DNA from: Chloroflexota bacterium
Lineage (GTDB): Bacteria; Chloroflexota; Anaerolineae; Anaerolineales; UBA11579
Direction of reading: 5' to 3'
Assembly (NCBI GenBank): GCA_003250455.1
Contig: QKGK01000485.1
Span: forward strand, 1 to 7,098
Length of the DNA stretch: 7,098 nt
Part shown: piece after piece, positions 1 to 5,517 of the stretch
Layout: each line of letters opens with the position of its first letter
Numbering within the stretch: the first letter of the stretch is position 1
Position numbers and translations under genes: made by a program
Notes under the pieces: model-generated
What the model was told of the DNA's origin: nothing
Seen by the model: only the letters and a program-made list of their open reading frames with translations
Database searches by the model: none

Positions 1-388
1 GTTTTTCCCAGGTTTGCAGCTCGATGGCTTCGTTATACAGGGGGATGGGCACGGGGAGCGGGCCGACATAGTGGCTGCGCTCCATCGCTTCGCGGGCGCG
101 TTTTTCGCCGTATTCCGTCAGGCTGTACAGGTATCCCATCATCCCCATGCCAGACTTGCTGGCCGGCACGGTGACCAGTTTCTGCTCGATCATCAGCGTG
201 AGCAGCTCTTTGATCGCCAGCGGCACTTTCATCACGCTGCTGATGCGGCGGATGTTAACCAGCCCTTCGGTATATAACAGGCGCAGGGCAATGTCAATTA
301 CCAGGTTTTGGGGGATCTTTAAGTCAGCCAGAGATTCCGGTTCTTTAAGAATTGTTTTCAGTCGTTCGAGGTTGTCTTGTGTGATCAT
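1..388 (-). CDS. 5' part of a winged-helix protein, probably the N-terminus of an AAA-type ATPase (runs off the window)
   Basis: This open frame has no stop up to position 1, so only the first 129 residues are visible. The ATG is at 388, with AAGGG about 11 nt upstream. Residues about 28-90 read as a winged helix-turn-helix: a helical start, then RRISSVMKVPLAIKELLTLM, then a short wing ending in YLYSLTEYGEKRA. The following ERSHYVGPLPVPIPLY (residues 103-118) resembles the 'YVGPAPVPL' linker that I recall between a winged-helix domain and the AAA ATPase core in a family found in Chloroflexota and some Proteobacteria. The Walker motifs would lie beyond the window, so the ATPase assignment is inferred. 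What is seen is only the wing-type domain. It could equally be the start of another wHTH regulator. Transcription from the upstream hydrolase is stopped by the 511-557 terminator, so this gene depends on its own promoter. Confidence 0.6.
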   Translation of the reverse strand, partial: MITQDNLERLKTILKEPESLADLKIPQNLVIDIALRLLYTEGLVNIRRISSVMKVPLAIKELLTLMIEQKLVTVPASKSGMGMMGYLYSLTEYGEKRAREAMERSHYVGPLPVPIPLYNEAIELQTWEK

Positions 389-410
389 ATTTTTTATTTC
401 CCTTAGGAAA

Positions 411-419
411 ATTGTATCA
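411..419 (-). promoter_or_regulatory. Extended -10 promoter for the partial winged-helix gene
   Basis: Read on the minus strand the segment is TG-A-TACAAT: an extended -10 TG followed by a hexamer with five of six consensus bases. The position 17 bp upstream (434-439, ATGCAG) is a poor -35, as expected for an extended -10 promoter. The predicted start near 405 leaves a leader of about 17 nt that contains the AAGGG ribosome binding site. The call rests only on pattern. Confidence 0.4.
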
Positions 420-510
420 TGCCAATATGCAATCTGCATTTCAATATTATGGCAACCAAAGCGACTCTGGCTCACTATTTCTGGCCGTTACTGATATGTT
501 GTTGGTAAAG

Positions 511-557
511 GGGAAAAAGCAGGTCTCTGCCCCTATCTCCCCTCTGGGGCAGAGACC
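511..557 (-). terminator. Rho-independent terminator of the alpha/beta hydrolase gene
   Basis: GGTCTCTGCCCC (522-533) and GGGGCAGAGACC (546-557) form a perfect 12-bp GC-rich stem with a 12-nt loop. On the minus strand the stem is followed by TGC and then five T (518-514). It lies about 33 nt past the hydrolase stop codon at 590-592. On the plus strand the stem is followed only by AAGTGATTTTTA, so termination should be mainly in the minus direction. Confidence 0.85.
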
Positions 558-589
558 AAGTGATTTTTAAGGGGGTTGCAGTCAGATGC

Positions 590-1510
590 TTACTTAAGGT
601 TCTTCTCGAAGAAGGGGACGACGTGAGATTCGTATGCTTCGGGCATCACCGTGTATATCTGGGCATGCTCACAGCCGTCCGGGATATACCAGGTTTCTGC
701 ATTCGGAATGGTTTGCGCCAATTCCGTGGCCTGGCTGAAGGGGACGGTGTCATCGATCTCGCAGTGGATGATCAGATACGGCCGGGCCGCCATCTCCCGC
801 ACAGCGTCCACCGGGACGGCATCCTGCAGATCGAACCCAAAAATGATCCGGTGCATCAGGAAGACGCCCGGCAAAAAAAAGTTCGGTAAGCCGGTCTCTT
901 CCTGCCAGAGGGCGTCAATGATCGGATTCATATCGGTAAATGTGCTGTCGGTGACCACCGCACCGATAGCCGGCTCTTCAGCGGCGGCAAAGTTGACTGC
1001 CCCACCGCCCAATGAGACCCCCATCGCACCGATGTTCCCGGCCTCAAACCCCTGCGCCATCAGCCAATCTACCGCACCAAGCACATCGTTCTTGGCCTTG
1101 ATGCCAAAATCATAATTTGCTTCTGCACTCTGACCATGCCCGCGCACATCGATCATCAGCACGGAAAACCCGGCCTGGTACAGGGCAGCCGCCAGTTTGG
1201 GGAAGGTGTGCTCCATTGCGGACGCCCGGTTTTCATGCCGTCCATGCACCATGATGATGGCGCTGTCGCTTGCCTCGTTTTGCAGATACCATCCGGCAAT
1301 TTCAAGCCCGTCATTGCGCGCCGGGAAGACCACATCCATATAGGAGATGCCCAGGTCGGCAGGGGTCGGTTCATATGGTTTTGGCTCGTACCCGGTCTTG
1401 GTCATTTCTTTAGCGGCGTATGCCGACACGGCTATATACAAAACCACAAAGACCCCAATGACAATCAATAGAATGTTTATGGTTCTTTTCAGAAAACGGG
1501 AGCTGTTCAT
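590..1510 (-). CDS. Membrane-anchored alpha/beta hydrolase (serine hydrolase, dienelactone hydrolase/dipeptidyl-peptidase-like fold)
   Basis: The product is 306 aa. The start at 1510 is chosen because GAGGAGG lies 6 nt upstream; an in-frame ATG at 1549 has no such site and would add 13 residues. RFLKR precedes one hydrophobic helix (about residues 11-33), so the catalytic domain should face outward. The alpha/beta hydrolase signs are in order: MVHG (87-90, oxyanion region), DVRGHGQS (121-128), the nucleophile elbow GVSLGG with Ser166, HCEIDDTVP (249-257) with the acid probably Asp253, and CEHAQ with His282. The triad is complete. The family includes esterases, peptidases and lactone hydrolases, and the substrate cannot be told from sequence. 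The gene follows the membrane regulator on the same strand across a 112-bp gap that holds three TTGGCAGTT repeats, so control by that regulator is plausible. It ends at a strong terminator. Confidence 0.88.
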   Translation of the reverse strand: MNSSRFLKRTINILLIVIGVFVVLYIAVSAYAAKEMTKTGYEPKPYEPTPADLGISYMDVVFPARNDGLEIAGWYLQNEASDSAIIMVHGRHENRASAMEHTFPKLAAALYQAGFSVLMIDVRGHGQSAEANYDFGIKAKNDVLGAVDWLMAQGFEAGNIGAMGVSLGGGAVNFAAAEEPAIGAVVTDSTFTDMNPIIDALWQEETGLPNFFLPGVFLMHRIIFGFDLQDAVPVDAVREMAARPYLIIHCEIDDTVPFSQATELAQTIPNAETWYIPDGCEHAQIYTVMPEAYESHVVPFFEKNLK

Positions 1511-1516
1511 GCTGAT

Positions 1517-1523
1517 CCTCCTC
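1517..1523 (-). promoter_or_regulatory. Strong ribosome binding site deciding the hydrolase start
   Basis: On the minus strand GAGGAGG is followed by a 6-nt spacer, ATCAGC, and then ATG at 1510. This near-perfect Shine-Dalgarno selects the inner ATG over the upstream in-frame ATG at 1549. The shorter form begins MNSSRFLKR, a normal membrane-anchor start. Confidence 0.8.
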
Positions 1524-1563
1524 AGAATCAAAAGTGGATTATGGATCAAGCATGCCTGAAAAA

Positions 1564-1603
1564 AACTGCCAATACCAGTGTGTCAACTGCCAAAAACTGC
1601 CAA
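1564..1603 (-). repeat. Three direct repeats TTGGCAGTT, helically phased; candidate operator/promoter of the hydrolase
   Basis: On the minus strand TTGGCAGTT occurs exactly at 1603-1595, 1593-1585 and 1572-1564. The repeat starts are spaced 10 and 21 bp apart, about one and two helical turns, so all three would present on one face of the DNA. A perfect -35 hexamer TTGACA (1586-1581) overlaps the end of the middle copy by two bases. No good -10 follows at 17-18 bp, which would suit an activator-dependent promoter. The repeats sit directly between the C-terminal end of the helix-turn-helix regulator gene and the hydrolase start. The repeats are plain in the sequence; the operator role is inferred. 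Confidence 0.55.
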
Positions 1604-1622
1604 ATTTACAGGATGTGTCCGC

Positions 1623-3464
1623 TCAGGAGAGGTTGGTTTCCAACTCTTCCAGTTCCCGGGTAATTGCCCGGATGGCAGAGCGGCGCGTGCGGTTAAAAGT
1701 CCCTTCGGAGATATACAGCTCGGACATGATATCCCGGTTCAGCTTCCCCTCAAAATAGGCATAATACAGGATGAGATAGGGATACCACTCGCGGGAAGGG
1801 ATCCCCGGCTGGGCCTCTGTTTCCGGGCGCAATTTACCTACGGTCTCTGAAAGGAGCTCATATACTTTTTTCCCACGGTCCAGGTGAGTGCAGTTTTGAT
1901 TTTCAATGCGGAAATCGATTAATTTGGAGTAAGCCAGTCCATTGCTCCCCAGGGAAGCGTAATCATGCAAATTCCTGAGCGCCTCTTCAATATCGCTTGT
2001 GGTTAATGTTCCATTACTCTGTTTTGACTCCAAACGGGGAAGCTTCACAGCGTTGGATACCTGCTCCACCAAACTGGTTCTCAACCGCATTTGCTCGATC
2101 ATTAAGGCGATCTGTTCGCCAATTTCCATTAACCGGTCAATATCAACATCACCATATTGTGGACTGTTGACAGGCGGGCCAAATAATATGGCTCCTATTT
2201 GTTCATCTTGTACGAAAATCGGAATTAAGAGGACCACATTCGCTAATTTGGGGTGGACTGTTTCAGATATAAATTGATGGTAGTCTTCCGAACAAAATAC
2301 TTCCCTGGGAATTTTAGAAATATTATTGCTGCATTGAAAATTAGCGACAACTTCTTTTTTCCCTTGCTCCAATAAAACCACAAAACCACAGGTCGCTCTG
2401 ACCGATGTGCACGCCAGGTCCAGGGCAATTTCGAGCGTTTCCACCAGTCCCCGGTGTCCCACCTGGTCAGAAATTCCCCGAATCCGCTGCCGCAGAAAAC
2501 GGTCTTCCTTTTTATAAAACAGCAGGTCCAAATAGTGCCGGGCGATATCGACAATCGAGTGGGTGGCAAAGGCGAACACCAGAATGAAAATGTAGGCCGC
2601 CGGCGGGACGTTGAAAATGACGATCGAAATCCAGATGACGACCGAATAGAGCACAGCCACAATTGCCATGGCGGAAGCCGAATAGACAAAATCCCGGCGC
2701 AAGATGCGCCCCTCGATCAAGGCGCTGTATTTCCCTACGCTGTAGCCGATCATAAAAACAGTTGCCGCCAGGATGATGGAAATAAGCACCCGGGGCAGGG
2801 TGATTTCCATCCGCACGGCGATCAGAGAGATCGGCGCGGTCAGCCCGGCTGTCAGGGTCGCCCAACTGAGCGTCCTGAGCTGGTTCCTGGCCATGTGGGA
2901 GAGCGCCTTTTTCATCCCATAGCGCAGGTTGAGAAAGCTCATCAGGAGGATGATGGAGAGCTGCAGCAAAAAAGCAGAGTATAAAATCCCGGGCCGCAGG
3001 GAATTCAGGATCAGCGGACTCCCCGACCATACGGAATACATCAGCGAAGTATTCCGCATTGCCAGTATGCCGATCAGCGCGGTGAGGTACACGACGCTCA
3101 CCTGGGCATAATGCCAGAACTTCCATTTTTCCCCCCGGATCAGCATGGTCACATGGTGCCAAAAACCGATGGACGGGATCACCAGCCAACCGGAGATCCA
3201 TTCGTCGGGGCTTTGGGGGATCACATTACTGGCCCAAAAAGGGAAGAGCCATTTTGCCCACCAGGGAGCGTTCAGCGGGATTGGCGGAGGATTAATCGCC
3301 AGCAGCGAGTTAATGAATATCCCGCTGATAGACCATAAGGTAAAACTTGTCAGCCATGAAATGGGTTGCCGGATGCTGCGGGTTAGAATGTACCAGGCAA
3401 GCCAGATGGTCATTGCCAAAGCAATGTAATTCGTCAACGAAGTAATGATGGTTAAAGTCTCCAT
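1623..3464 (-). CDS. Membrane-embedded one-component regulator: about 9 TM segments, GAF-like domain, C-terminal helix-turn-helix
   Basis: The product is 613 aa. Hydrophobic segments lie at about residues 10-28, 36-57, 90-108, 120-136, 158-178, 199-217, 224-244, 261-284 and 287-306, similar to the multi-TM input region of some Chloroflexota sensor kinases. Residues about 330-460 look like a GAF domain (LVETLEIALDLACTSVRAT; later VVLLIPIFVQDEQIGAILFG), with a helix running into 462. No HisKA or HATPase motifs follow. Instead residues about 535-610 end in NRDIMSELYISEGTFNRTRR, a LuxR/sigma-region-4-like helix-turn-helix with recognition helix about 586-598. I recall this C-terminus from Anaerolineae regulators. 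The domain order suggests a signal sensed in or at the membrane and passed directly to DNA. The start at 3464 has GAGGTGAT just upstream and a good promoter. Base composition falls in the GAF part (2281-2340 has 19 GC of 60, against 34 of 60 at 2521-2580), a weak hint of a mosaic origin. The ligand is unknown. Confidence 0.75.
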   Translation of the reverse strand: METLTIITSLTNYIALAMTIWLAWYILTRSIRQPISWLTSFTLWSISGIFINSLLAINPPPIPLNAPWWAKWLFPFWASNVIPQSPDEWISGWLVIPSIGFWHHVTMLIRGEKWKFWHYAQVSVVYLTALIGILAMRNTSLMYSVWSGSPLILNSLRPGILYSAFLLQLSIILLMSFLNLRYGMKKALSHMARNQLRTLSWATLTAGLTAPISLIAVRMEITLPRVLISIILAATVFMIGYSVGKYSALIEGRILRRDFVYSASAMAIVAVLYSVVIWISIVIFNVPPAAYIFILVFAFATHSIVDIARHYLDLLFYKKEDRFLRQRIRGISDQVGHRGLVETLEIALDLACTSVRATCGFVVLLEQGKKEVVANFQCSNNISKIPREVFCSEDYHQFISETVHPKLANVVLLIPIFVQDEQIGAILFGPPVNSPQYGDVDIDRLMEIGEQIALMIEQMRLRTSLVEQVSNAVKLPRLESKQSNGTLTTSDIEEALRNLHDYASLGSNGLAYSKLIDFRIENQNCTHLDRGKKVYELLSETVGKLRPETEAQPGIPSREWYPYLILYYAYFEGKLNRDIMSELYISEGTFNRTRRSAIRAITRELEELETNLS

Positions 3465-3494
3465 ATCATCACCTCTTTTCCTTTCCTATACCTT

Positions 3495-3523
3495 ACTATA
3501 CAATATTTGACAGCGAATTTGAA
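3495..3523 (-). promoter_or_regulatory. Promoter of the membrane regulator gene
   Basis: On the minus strand TTCAAA (3523-3518, four of six) is separated by exactly 17 bp from TATAGT (3500-3495, five of six). The start would fall near 3488, giving a leader of about 24 nt that includes the GAGGTGAT ribosome binding site in front of the ATG at 3464. Confidence 0.6.
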
Positions 3524-3541
3524 GTAGAGAAACCCGTTTTC

Positions 3542-3558
3542 AGAAGAACGAATCTTCT
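3542..3558. promoter_or_regulatory. 17-bp inverted repeat between two divergent promoters; candidate operator
   Basis: AGAAGA-ACGAA-TCTTCT is a 6-5-6 inverted repeat. It ends 10 bp before the -35 of the ssb promoter and begins 18 bp beyond the -35 of the opposing regulator promoter. Within it GAAC-GAAT-CTTC is one base from the GAAC-N4-GTTC core of the Gram-positive-type LexA box, which would fit ssb. The match is weak and a chance palindrome is possible. Confidence 0.3.
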
Positions 3559-3568
3559 CCCGGAGCAA

Positions 3569-3597
3569 TTGACTATTCCGGCAAAAAAAAGTACAAT
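3569..3597 (+). promoter_or_regulatory. Sigma-70-type promoter of the ssb operon
   Basis: TTGACT (3569-3574, five of six) and TACAAT (3592-3597, five of six) are separated by exactly 17 bp that include an eight-A run. The predicted start is near 3604. This leaves about 207 nt of untranslated leader before the ssb ATG, and that leader holds the structured elements listed separately. Confidence 0.7.
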
Positions 3598-3611
3598 TGT
3601 TCTGATTAACA

Positions 3612-3675
3612 CGGTTAGATAAATACGACTTGCGAGAGTGATCGACACTCTAAACTGAACAACAGCCACTAACCG
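3612..3675 (+). ncRNA. Structured 5' leader element upstream of ssb (unassigned)
   Basis: CGGTTAG (3612-3618) pairs perfectly with CTAACCG (3669-3675). The closed region contains a second hairpin, AGAGTG-ATCGA-CACTCT (3635-3651). The outer stem opens about 8 nt after the predicted transcript start and its 3' strand ends just before a ribosome binding site (AAAGGAG, 3677-3683). This is the position expected of a cis-acting RNA. I compared it by memory with common riboswitch classes and recognise none. Only pairing within one sequence supports it, so it may be fortuitous. Confidence 0.35.
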
Positions 3676-3688
3676 GAAAGGAGCACAA

Positions 3689-3727
3689 ATGAATACGAAT
3701 CGATGTAGCGTATCAAAGATAGTGTGA
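3689..3727 (+). CDS. 12-codon leader ORF upstream of ssb (candidate leader peptide)
   Basis: ATG at 3689 is preceded by AAAGGAG with a 5-nt spacer, one of the best ribosome binding sites in the window. The peptide is MNTNRCSVSKIV, ending at TGA 3725-3727. Its last codons and stop overlap the 5' arm of a terminator-like hairpin (3715-3750). A ribosome reaching the stop would cover that arm, as in leader-peptide attenuators. The peptide has no run of one amino acid, so what would be sensed is unclear. It could instead be a relic of a longer gene. It matches no family I know. Confidence 0.35.
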   Translation: MNTNRCSVSKIV

Positions 3728-3753
3728 GCGAGTCTGCCACGGCTATCTTTTTT
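3715..3753 (+). terminator. Terminator-like hairpin in the ssb leader (possible attenuator)
   Basis: AAAGATAG (3715-3722) pairs with CTATCTTT (3743-3750). An inner GTG (3724-3726) can pair with CAC (3738-3740) across small bulges. A run of six T (3748-3753) overlaps the end of the 3' arm. The outer stem is AT-rich and therefore weak, which suits conditional rather than full termination. I see no convincing second promoter between here and ssb, so the operon transcript must read through it. Confidence 0.45.
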
Positions 3754-3771
3754 GCTTAACCCGTAACCTCA

Positions 3772-3785
3772 CAACCAATTGGTTG
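3772..3785. promoter_or_regulatory. 14-bp perfect palindrome just upstream of the ssb ribosome binding site
   Basis: CAACCAATTGGTTG is a perfect palindrome ending 25 nt before the ssb ATG. Its right half, GGTTG (3781-3785), can also pair with CAACC (3789-3793) across a 3-nt loop, so two small hairpins compete. AACC recurs at 3758, 3765, 3773 and 3790. It may be an operator or an RNA switch near the ribosome binding site TAGGAG (3798-3803). No binding protein can be named. Confidence 0.35.
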
Positions 3786-3810
3786 ATGCAACCCATATAG
3801 GAGAAAAAAC

Positions 3811-4224
3811 ATGTCTTATCAAAAAATCATTATTGTCGGCAACCTGGGGCGCGACCCCGAGATGCGCTACCTGCCCAACGGCGGCCAGGCAGTCACCAAC
3901 TTCAACGTGGCGACCAACCGCCAGTACACCGCCGGGAACGGCGAAAAAGTGAAAGAGACCACCTGGTTCCGCGTCTCCGCCTGGGGCCGCCAGGCCGAGA
4001 TCTGCAACCAGTACCTGCGCACCGGTTCCCAGGTGATGATAGAAGGCCGCCTGAACCCCGACCGGGAAACCGGCGGACCGCGCACCTACCAGCGCAGCGA
4101 CGGCACCTACGGCGCCAGCTTCGAGCTGACCGCCGATCGGGTCGTCTTCCTTTCCGGGCGCAGCGATGCAGGAGAATATGCTGGCGGCGACAACATGATG
4201 GACGAGGACGATATTCCTTTCTAG
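3811..4224 (+). CDS. ssb: Single-stranded DNA-binding protein (SSB)
   Basis: The product is 137 aa. It binds single-stranded DNA during replication, repair and recombination, and recruits partner enzymes through its C-terminal tip. The OB fold runs from residue 1 to about 112: IIIVGNLGRDPEMRYLPNG (7-25), NFNVATNR, then TTWFRVSAWGRQAEICNQYL and VMIEGRL. These are hallmark SSB strands. The protein ends in the acidic tip DEDDIPF, the canonical partner-docking motif. The linker between OB fold and tip is short, so the protein is at the small end of the bacterial range. The start has TAGGAG 7 nt upstream. It is the first gene of an operon with DUF3467, translin-family and Cas4-like genes, and follows a long structured leader. 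Unlike many bacteria, it has no rpsF or rpsR beside it here. The assignment is near certain. Confidence 0.97.
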   Translation: MSYQKIIIVGNLGRDPEMRYLPNGGQAVTNFNVATNRQYTAGNGEKVKETTWFRVSAWGRQAEICNQYLRTGSQVMIEGRLNPDRETGGPRTYQRSDGTYGASFELTADRVVFLSGRSDAGEYAGGDNMMDEDDIPF

Positions 4225-4264
4225 AAGGAAACGCCATCCACGCATTCACCAATAGGAGCTACTC

Positions 4265-4609
4265 ATGACCGAAAAGAAGGAAACTCCCCAACCGGTCAAA
4301 CGGCCGAACATCGTTTTACCCAAAGACCTGGAACCCACCTATGCCAACATGGTGCGGATTGCCCATACCCCTTCGGAAGTAATGTTCGATTTCGCCCGCT
4401 TTTTGCCCAGCGACCCGCATGCCAGCGTGGTTTCGCGTGTGCTGGTCTCACCGCTCAGCGCCAAGCTGATGCTGAGCGCCCTGAGCGAAAACCTGGCAAA
4501 GTACGAAGCACAGTTCGGCGAAATCAAAATTCCCCAGCGGCAGTCCCTGGCTGATTTTCTTTTCAAGCCCCCTGACAAAGAAGATGAATCTGAAGAAGGC
4601 AATGACTGA
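4265..4609 (+). CDS. DUF3467-family protein
   Basis: The product is 114 aa of unknown function. I recognise the family by YANMVRIAHTPSEVMFDFAR (residues 26-45), then VVSRVLVSPLSAKLMLSALS and ENLAKYEAQFGEI. These match the short DUF3467 proteins as I recall them: a small alpha/beta protein found widely in bacteria. The N-terminus (MTEKKETPQPVKRP) and the C-terminus (KEDESEEGND) are charged and probably disordered. There are no membrane segments or catalytic motifs. AGGAGCT lies a few bases upstream of the ATG. The stop TGA overlaps the ATG of the translin-family gene (TGATG), so the two are translationally coupled and probably made in matched amounts. Position between SSB and a translin-like protein suggests a role in nucleic acid handling; that is inference only. 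Confidence 0.8.
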   Translation: MTEKKETPQPVKRPNIVLPKDLEPTYANMVRIAHTPSEVMFDFARFLPSDPHASVVSRVLVSPLSAKLMLSALSENLAKYEAQFGEIKIPQRQSLADFLFKPPDKEDESEEGND

Positions 4610-5265
4610 TGGACAATTTAGATGAAATAGCCGAACGTATCCGGCTGGAATTTGACTCCCAAAATGAGGCCCGCGATAAAGCTCTGGTGCAAACCCGCAC
4701 CCTCACCCGCCACTGCGCCCACGCCATCCGCGCTGTCCACCGTTTGGAACGAGACAAAGCCAACGAAGAGCTCGAAGCAGCCGGCAGGATCGCCCATGCG
4801 CTGAGCACCACCCTGAAAAACGAGCATCCCAGCTTCTATTTTGCCGGGTACACCCAGGACGCACTGAAAGAATATGCCGAAGCCAGGATCGTCTCTGCGC
4901 TGGTGGATAACAACGGGCTGCCCTCTCCGGAAGACCTGGATATGGAACCCGCCACTTACCTGAAAGGACTCTCAGAAGCAGTGGGAGAACTGCGGCGGCG
5001 CATCCTCGATATTCTGCGCGAAGGGCATTCCTCGGAAGCCGAACGCCTGCTGAAACACATGGACGAAATTTATGCCGTGTTGGTCACCATGGACTACCCG
5101 GATGCCGTCACCTACGGGCTGCGCCGCCAGACCGATATCGCACGCTCGATCATCGAACGCACCCGCGGCGACCTGACCCTCAGCTTCCGCCAGCAGCAGC
5201 TGGAGAAAACCATCCGCCAGGCGGAAGCCAACCTGCTGGAAGGGAACGGCGAGGACTCCGCCTGA
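4609..5265 (+). CDS. Translin-superfamily protein (archaeal/bacterial translin-TRAX homologue)
   Basis: The product is 218 aa and nearly all helical. The sequence matches the prokaryotic translin pattern as I recall it: an N-terminal helix with ARDKALVQTRTLTRHCAHAIRA split around residue 30, then HPSFYFAGYTQDALKEYAEA (73-92), LPSPEDLDMEPATYLKGL (104-121), VGELRRRILDILREGHSSEA (125-144), and ERTRGDLTLSFRQQQLE (183-199). Eukaryotic translin and TRAX form ring octamers that bind single-stranded nucleic acid, and TRAX cleaves RNA. EYAE (Glu88, Glu91) corresponds to the EYxEA segment holding two TRAX active-site glutamates. The second acidic pair could not be placed with confidence, so RNase activity is uncertain. 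Archaeal relatives are sometimes mislabelled 'haloacid dehalogenase', but no HAD motif is present. Coupled start with DUF3467, and 15 bp before the Cas4-like gene. Confidence 0.8.
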   Translation: MDNLDEIAERIRLEFDSQNEARDKALVQTRTLTRHCAHAIRAVHRLERDKANEELEAAGRIAHALSTTLKNEHPSFYFAGYTQDALKEYAEARIVSALVDNNGLPSPEDLDMEPATYLKGLSEAVGELRRRILDILREGHSSEAERLLKHMDEIYAVLVTMDYPDAVTYGLRRQTDIARSIIERTRGDLTLSFRQQQLEKTIRQAEANLLEGNGEDSA

Positions 5266-5280
5266 ACTGGAGGAGAGCAC

Positions 5281-5517
5281 GTGCGTACGATCCGAGCCTC
5301 TGAAATCGGCACCTATTTGTTCTGCCACCGCGCCTGGTACTACCAGCGCAAGGATGTGCCTTCAGAAAATATCCGCGAAATGGTCACCGGCACCGAGATC
5401 CACCGGCAGCACAGCCGCAAGGTAGCCGCGGCTGGGTGTCTGCGCACCCTGGCCATGGGTATGCTGCTGGCCACCATGGTGCTGGTGGTAGTTCATTTTT
5501 TGGGGCAGGCGCTCTGA
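5281..5517 (+). CDS. N-terminal part of a split Cas4/RecB-like nuclease: first Fe-S cysteine, motif I histidine and a TM helix
   Basis: The product is 78 aa from a GTG start, with GGAGGAGA 6 nt upstream. IRASEIGTYLFCHRAWYYQR (residues 4-23) matches the N-terminus of Cas4-type PD-(D/E)XK nucleases, where the single early cysteine (Cys15) is the first ligand of a 4Fe-4S cluster. GTEIH (37-41) is the RecB-family GxxxH motif, with His41 helping bind metal. A hydrophobic helix (about residues 56-75) follows, then a stop. The rest of the nuclease is encoded in the next gene in the -1 frame, whose ATG overlaps this TGA (TGATG). Alone, this polypeptide cannot be a nuclease. It may form a complex with the second product, be fused to it by -1 frameshifting at T-TTT-TTG (5496-5502), or reflect an indel in the T6/G4 run. 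Confidence 0.75.
   Translation: MRTIRASEIGTYLFCHRAWYYQRKDVPSENIREMVTGTEIHRQHSRKVAAAGCLRTLAMGMLLATMVLVVVHFLGQAL
5496..5502 (+). promoter_or_regulatory. Candidate -1 frameshift heptamer T-TTT-TTG in the split nuclease
   Basis: In the frame of the 78-aa part the codons are CAT TTT TTG GGG, giving a T TTT TTG heptamer 12 nt before the TGA. A -1 slip reads TTT TTT GGG and stays open to 6035, joining 74 residues to 177 residues into a 251-aa protein. The join falls in the loop between the two membrane helices. U-UUU-UUA is a known viral slip site, and this is a one-base variant. A homopolymer sequencing or mutational indel is the main alternative. Confidence 0.35.

Noticed and set aside
147..494. 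115-aa plus-strand frame near the left end
   Set aside because: It lies opposite the partial winged-helix gene and crosses that gene's promoter. There is no ribosome binding site, and the translation resembles no protein.
1511..1549. 13-residue N-terminal extension of the hydrolase
   Set aside because: GAGGAGG sits 6 nt before the inner ATG at 1510, while the outer ATG at 1549 has no ribosome binding site and overlaps the promoter/operator side of the gap.
1511..1563. Full -35/-10 promoter for the hydrolase
   Set aside because: TTGACA at 1586-1581 has no acceptable -10 at 16-18 bp, and CATAAT further down has no -35 at the right distance. Only the -35 and the repeats are reported.
2454..2984. 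176-aa plus-strand frame
   Set aside because: It is antisense to the regulator, rich in charged low-complexity sequence typical of a reverse shadow frame.
2512..3201. 229-aa minus-strand frame inside the regulator gene
   Set aside because: It is an alternate frame of the membrane regulator in its GC-richer part. The regulator frame has coherent TM segments and domains, and this one does not.
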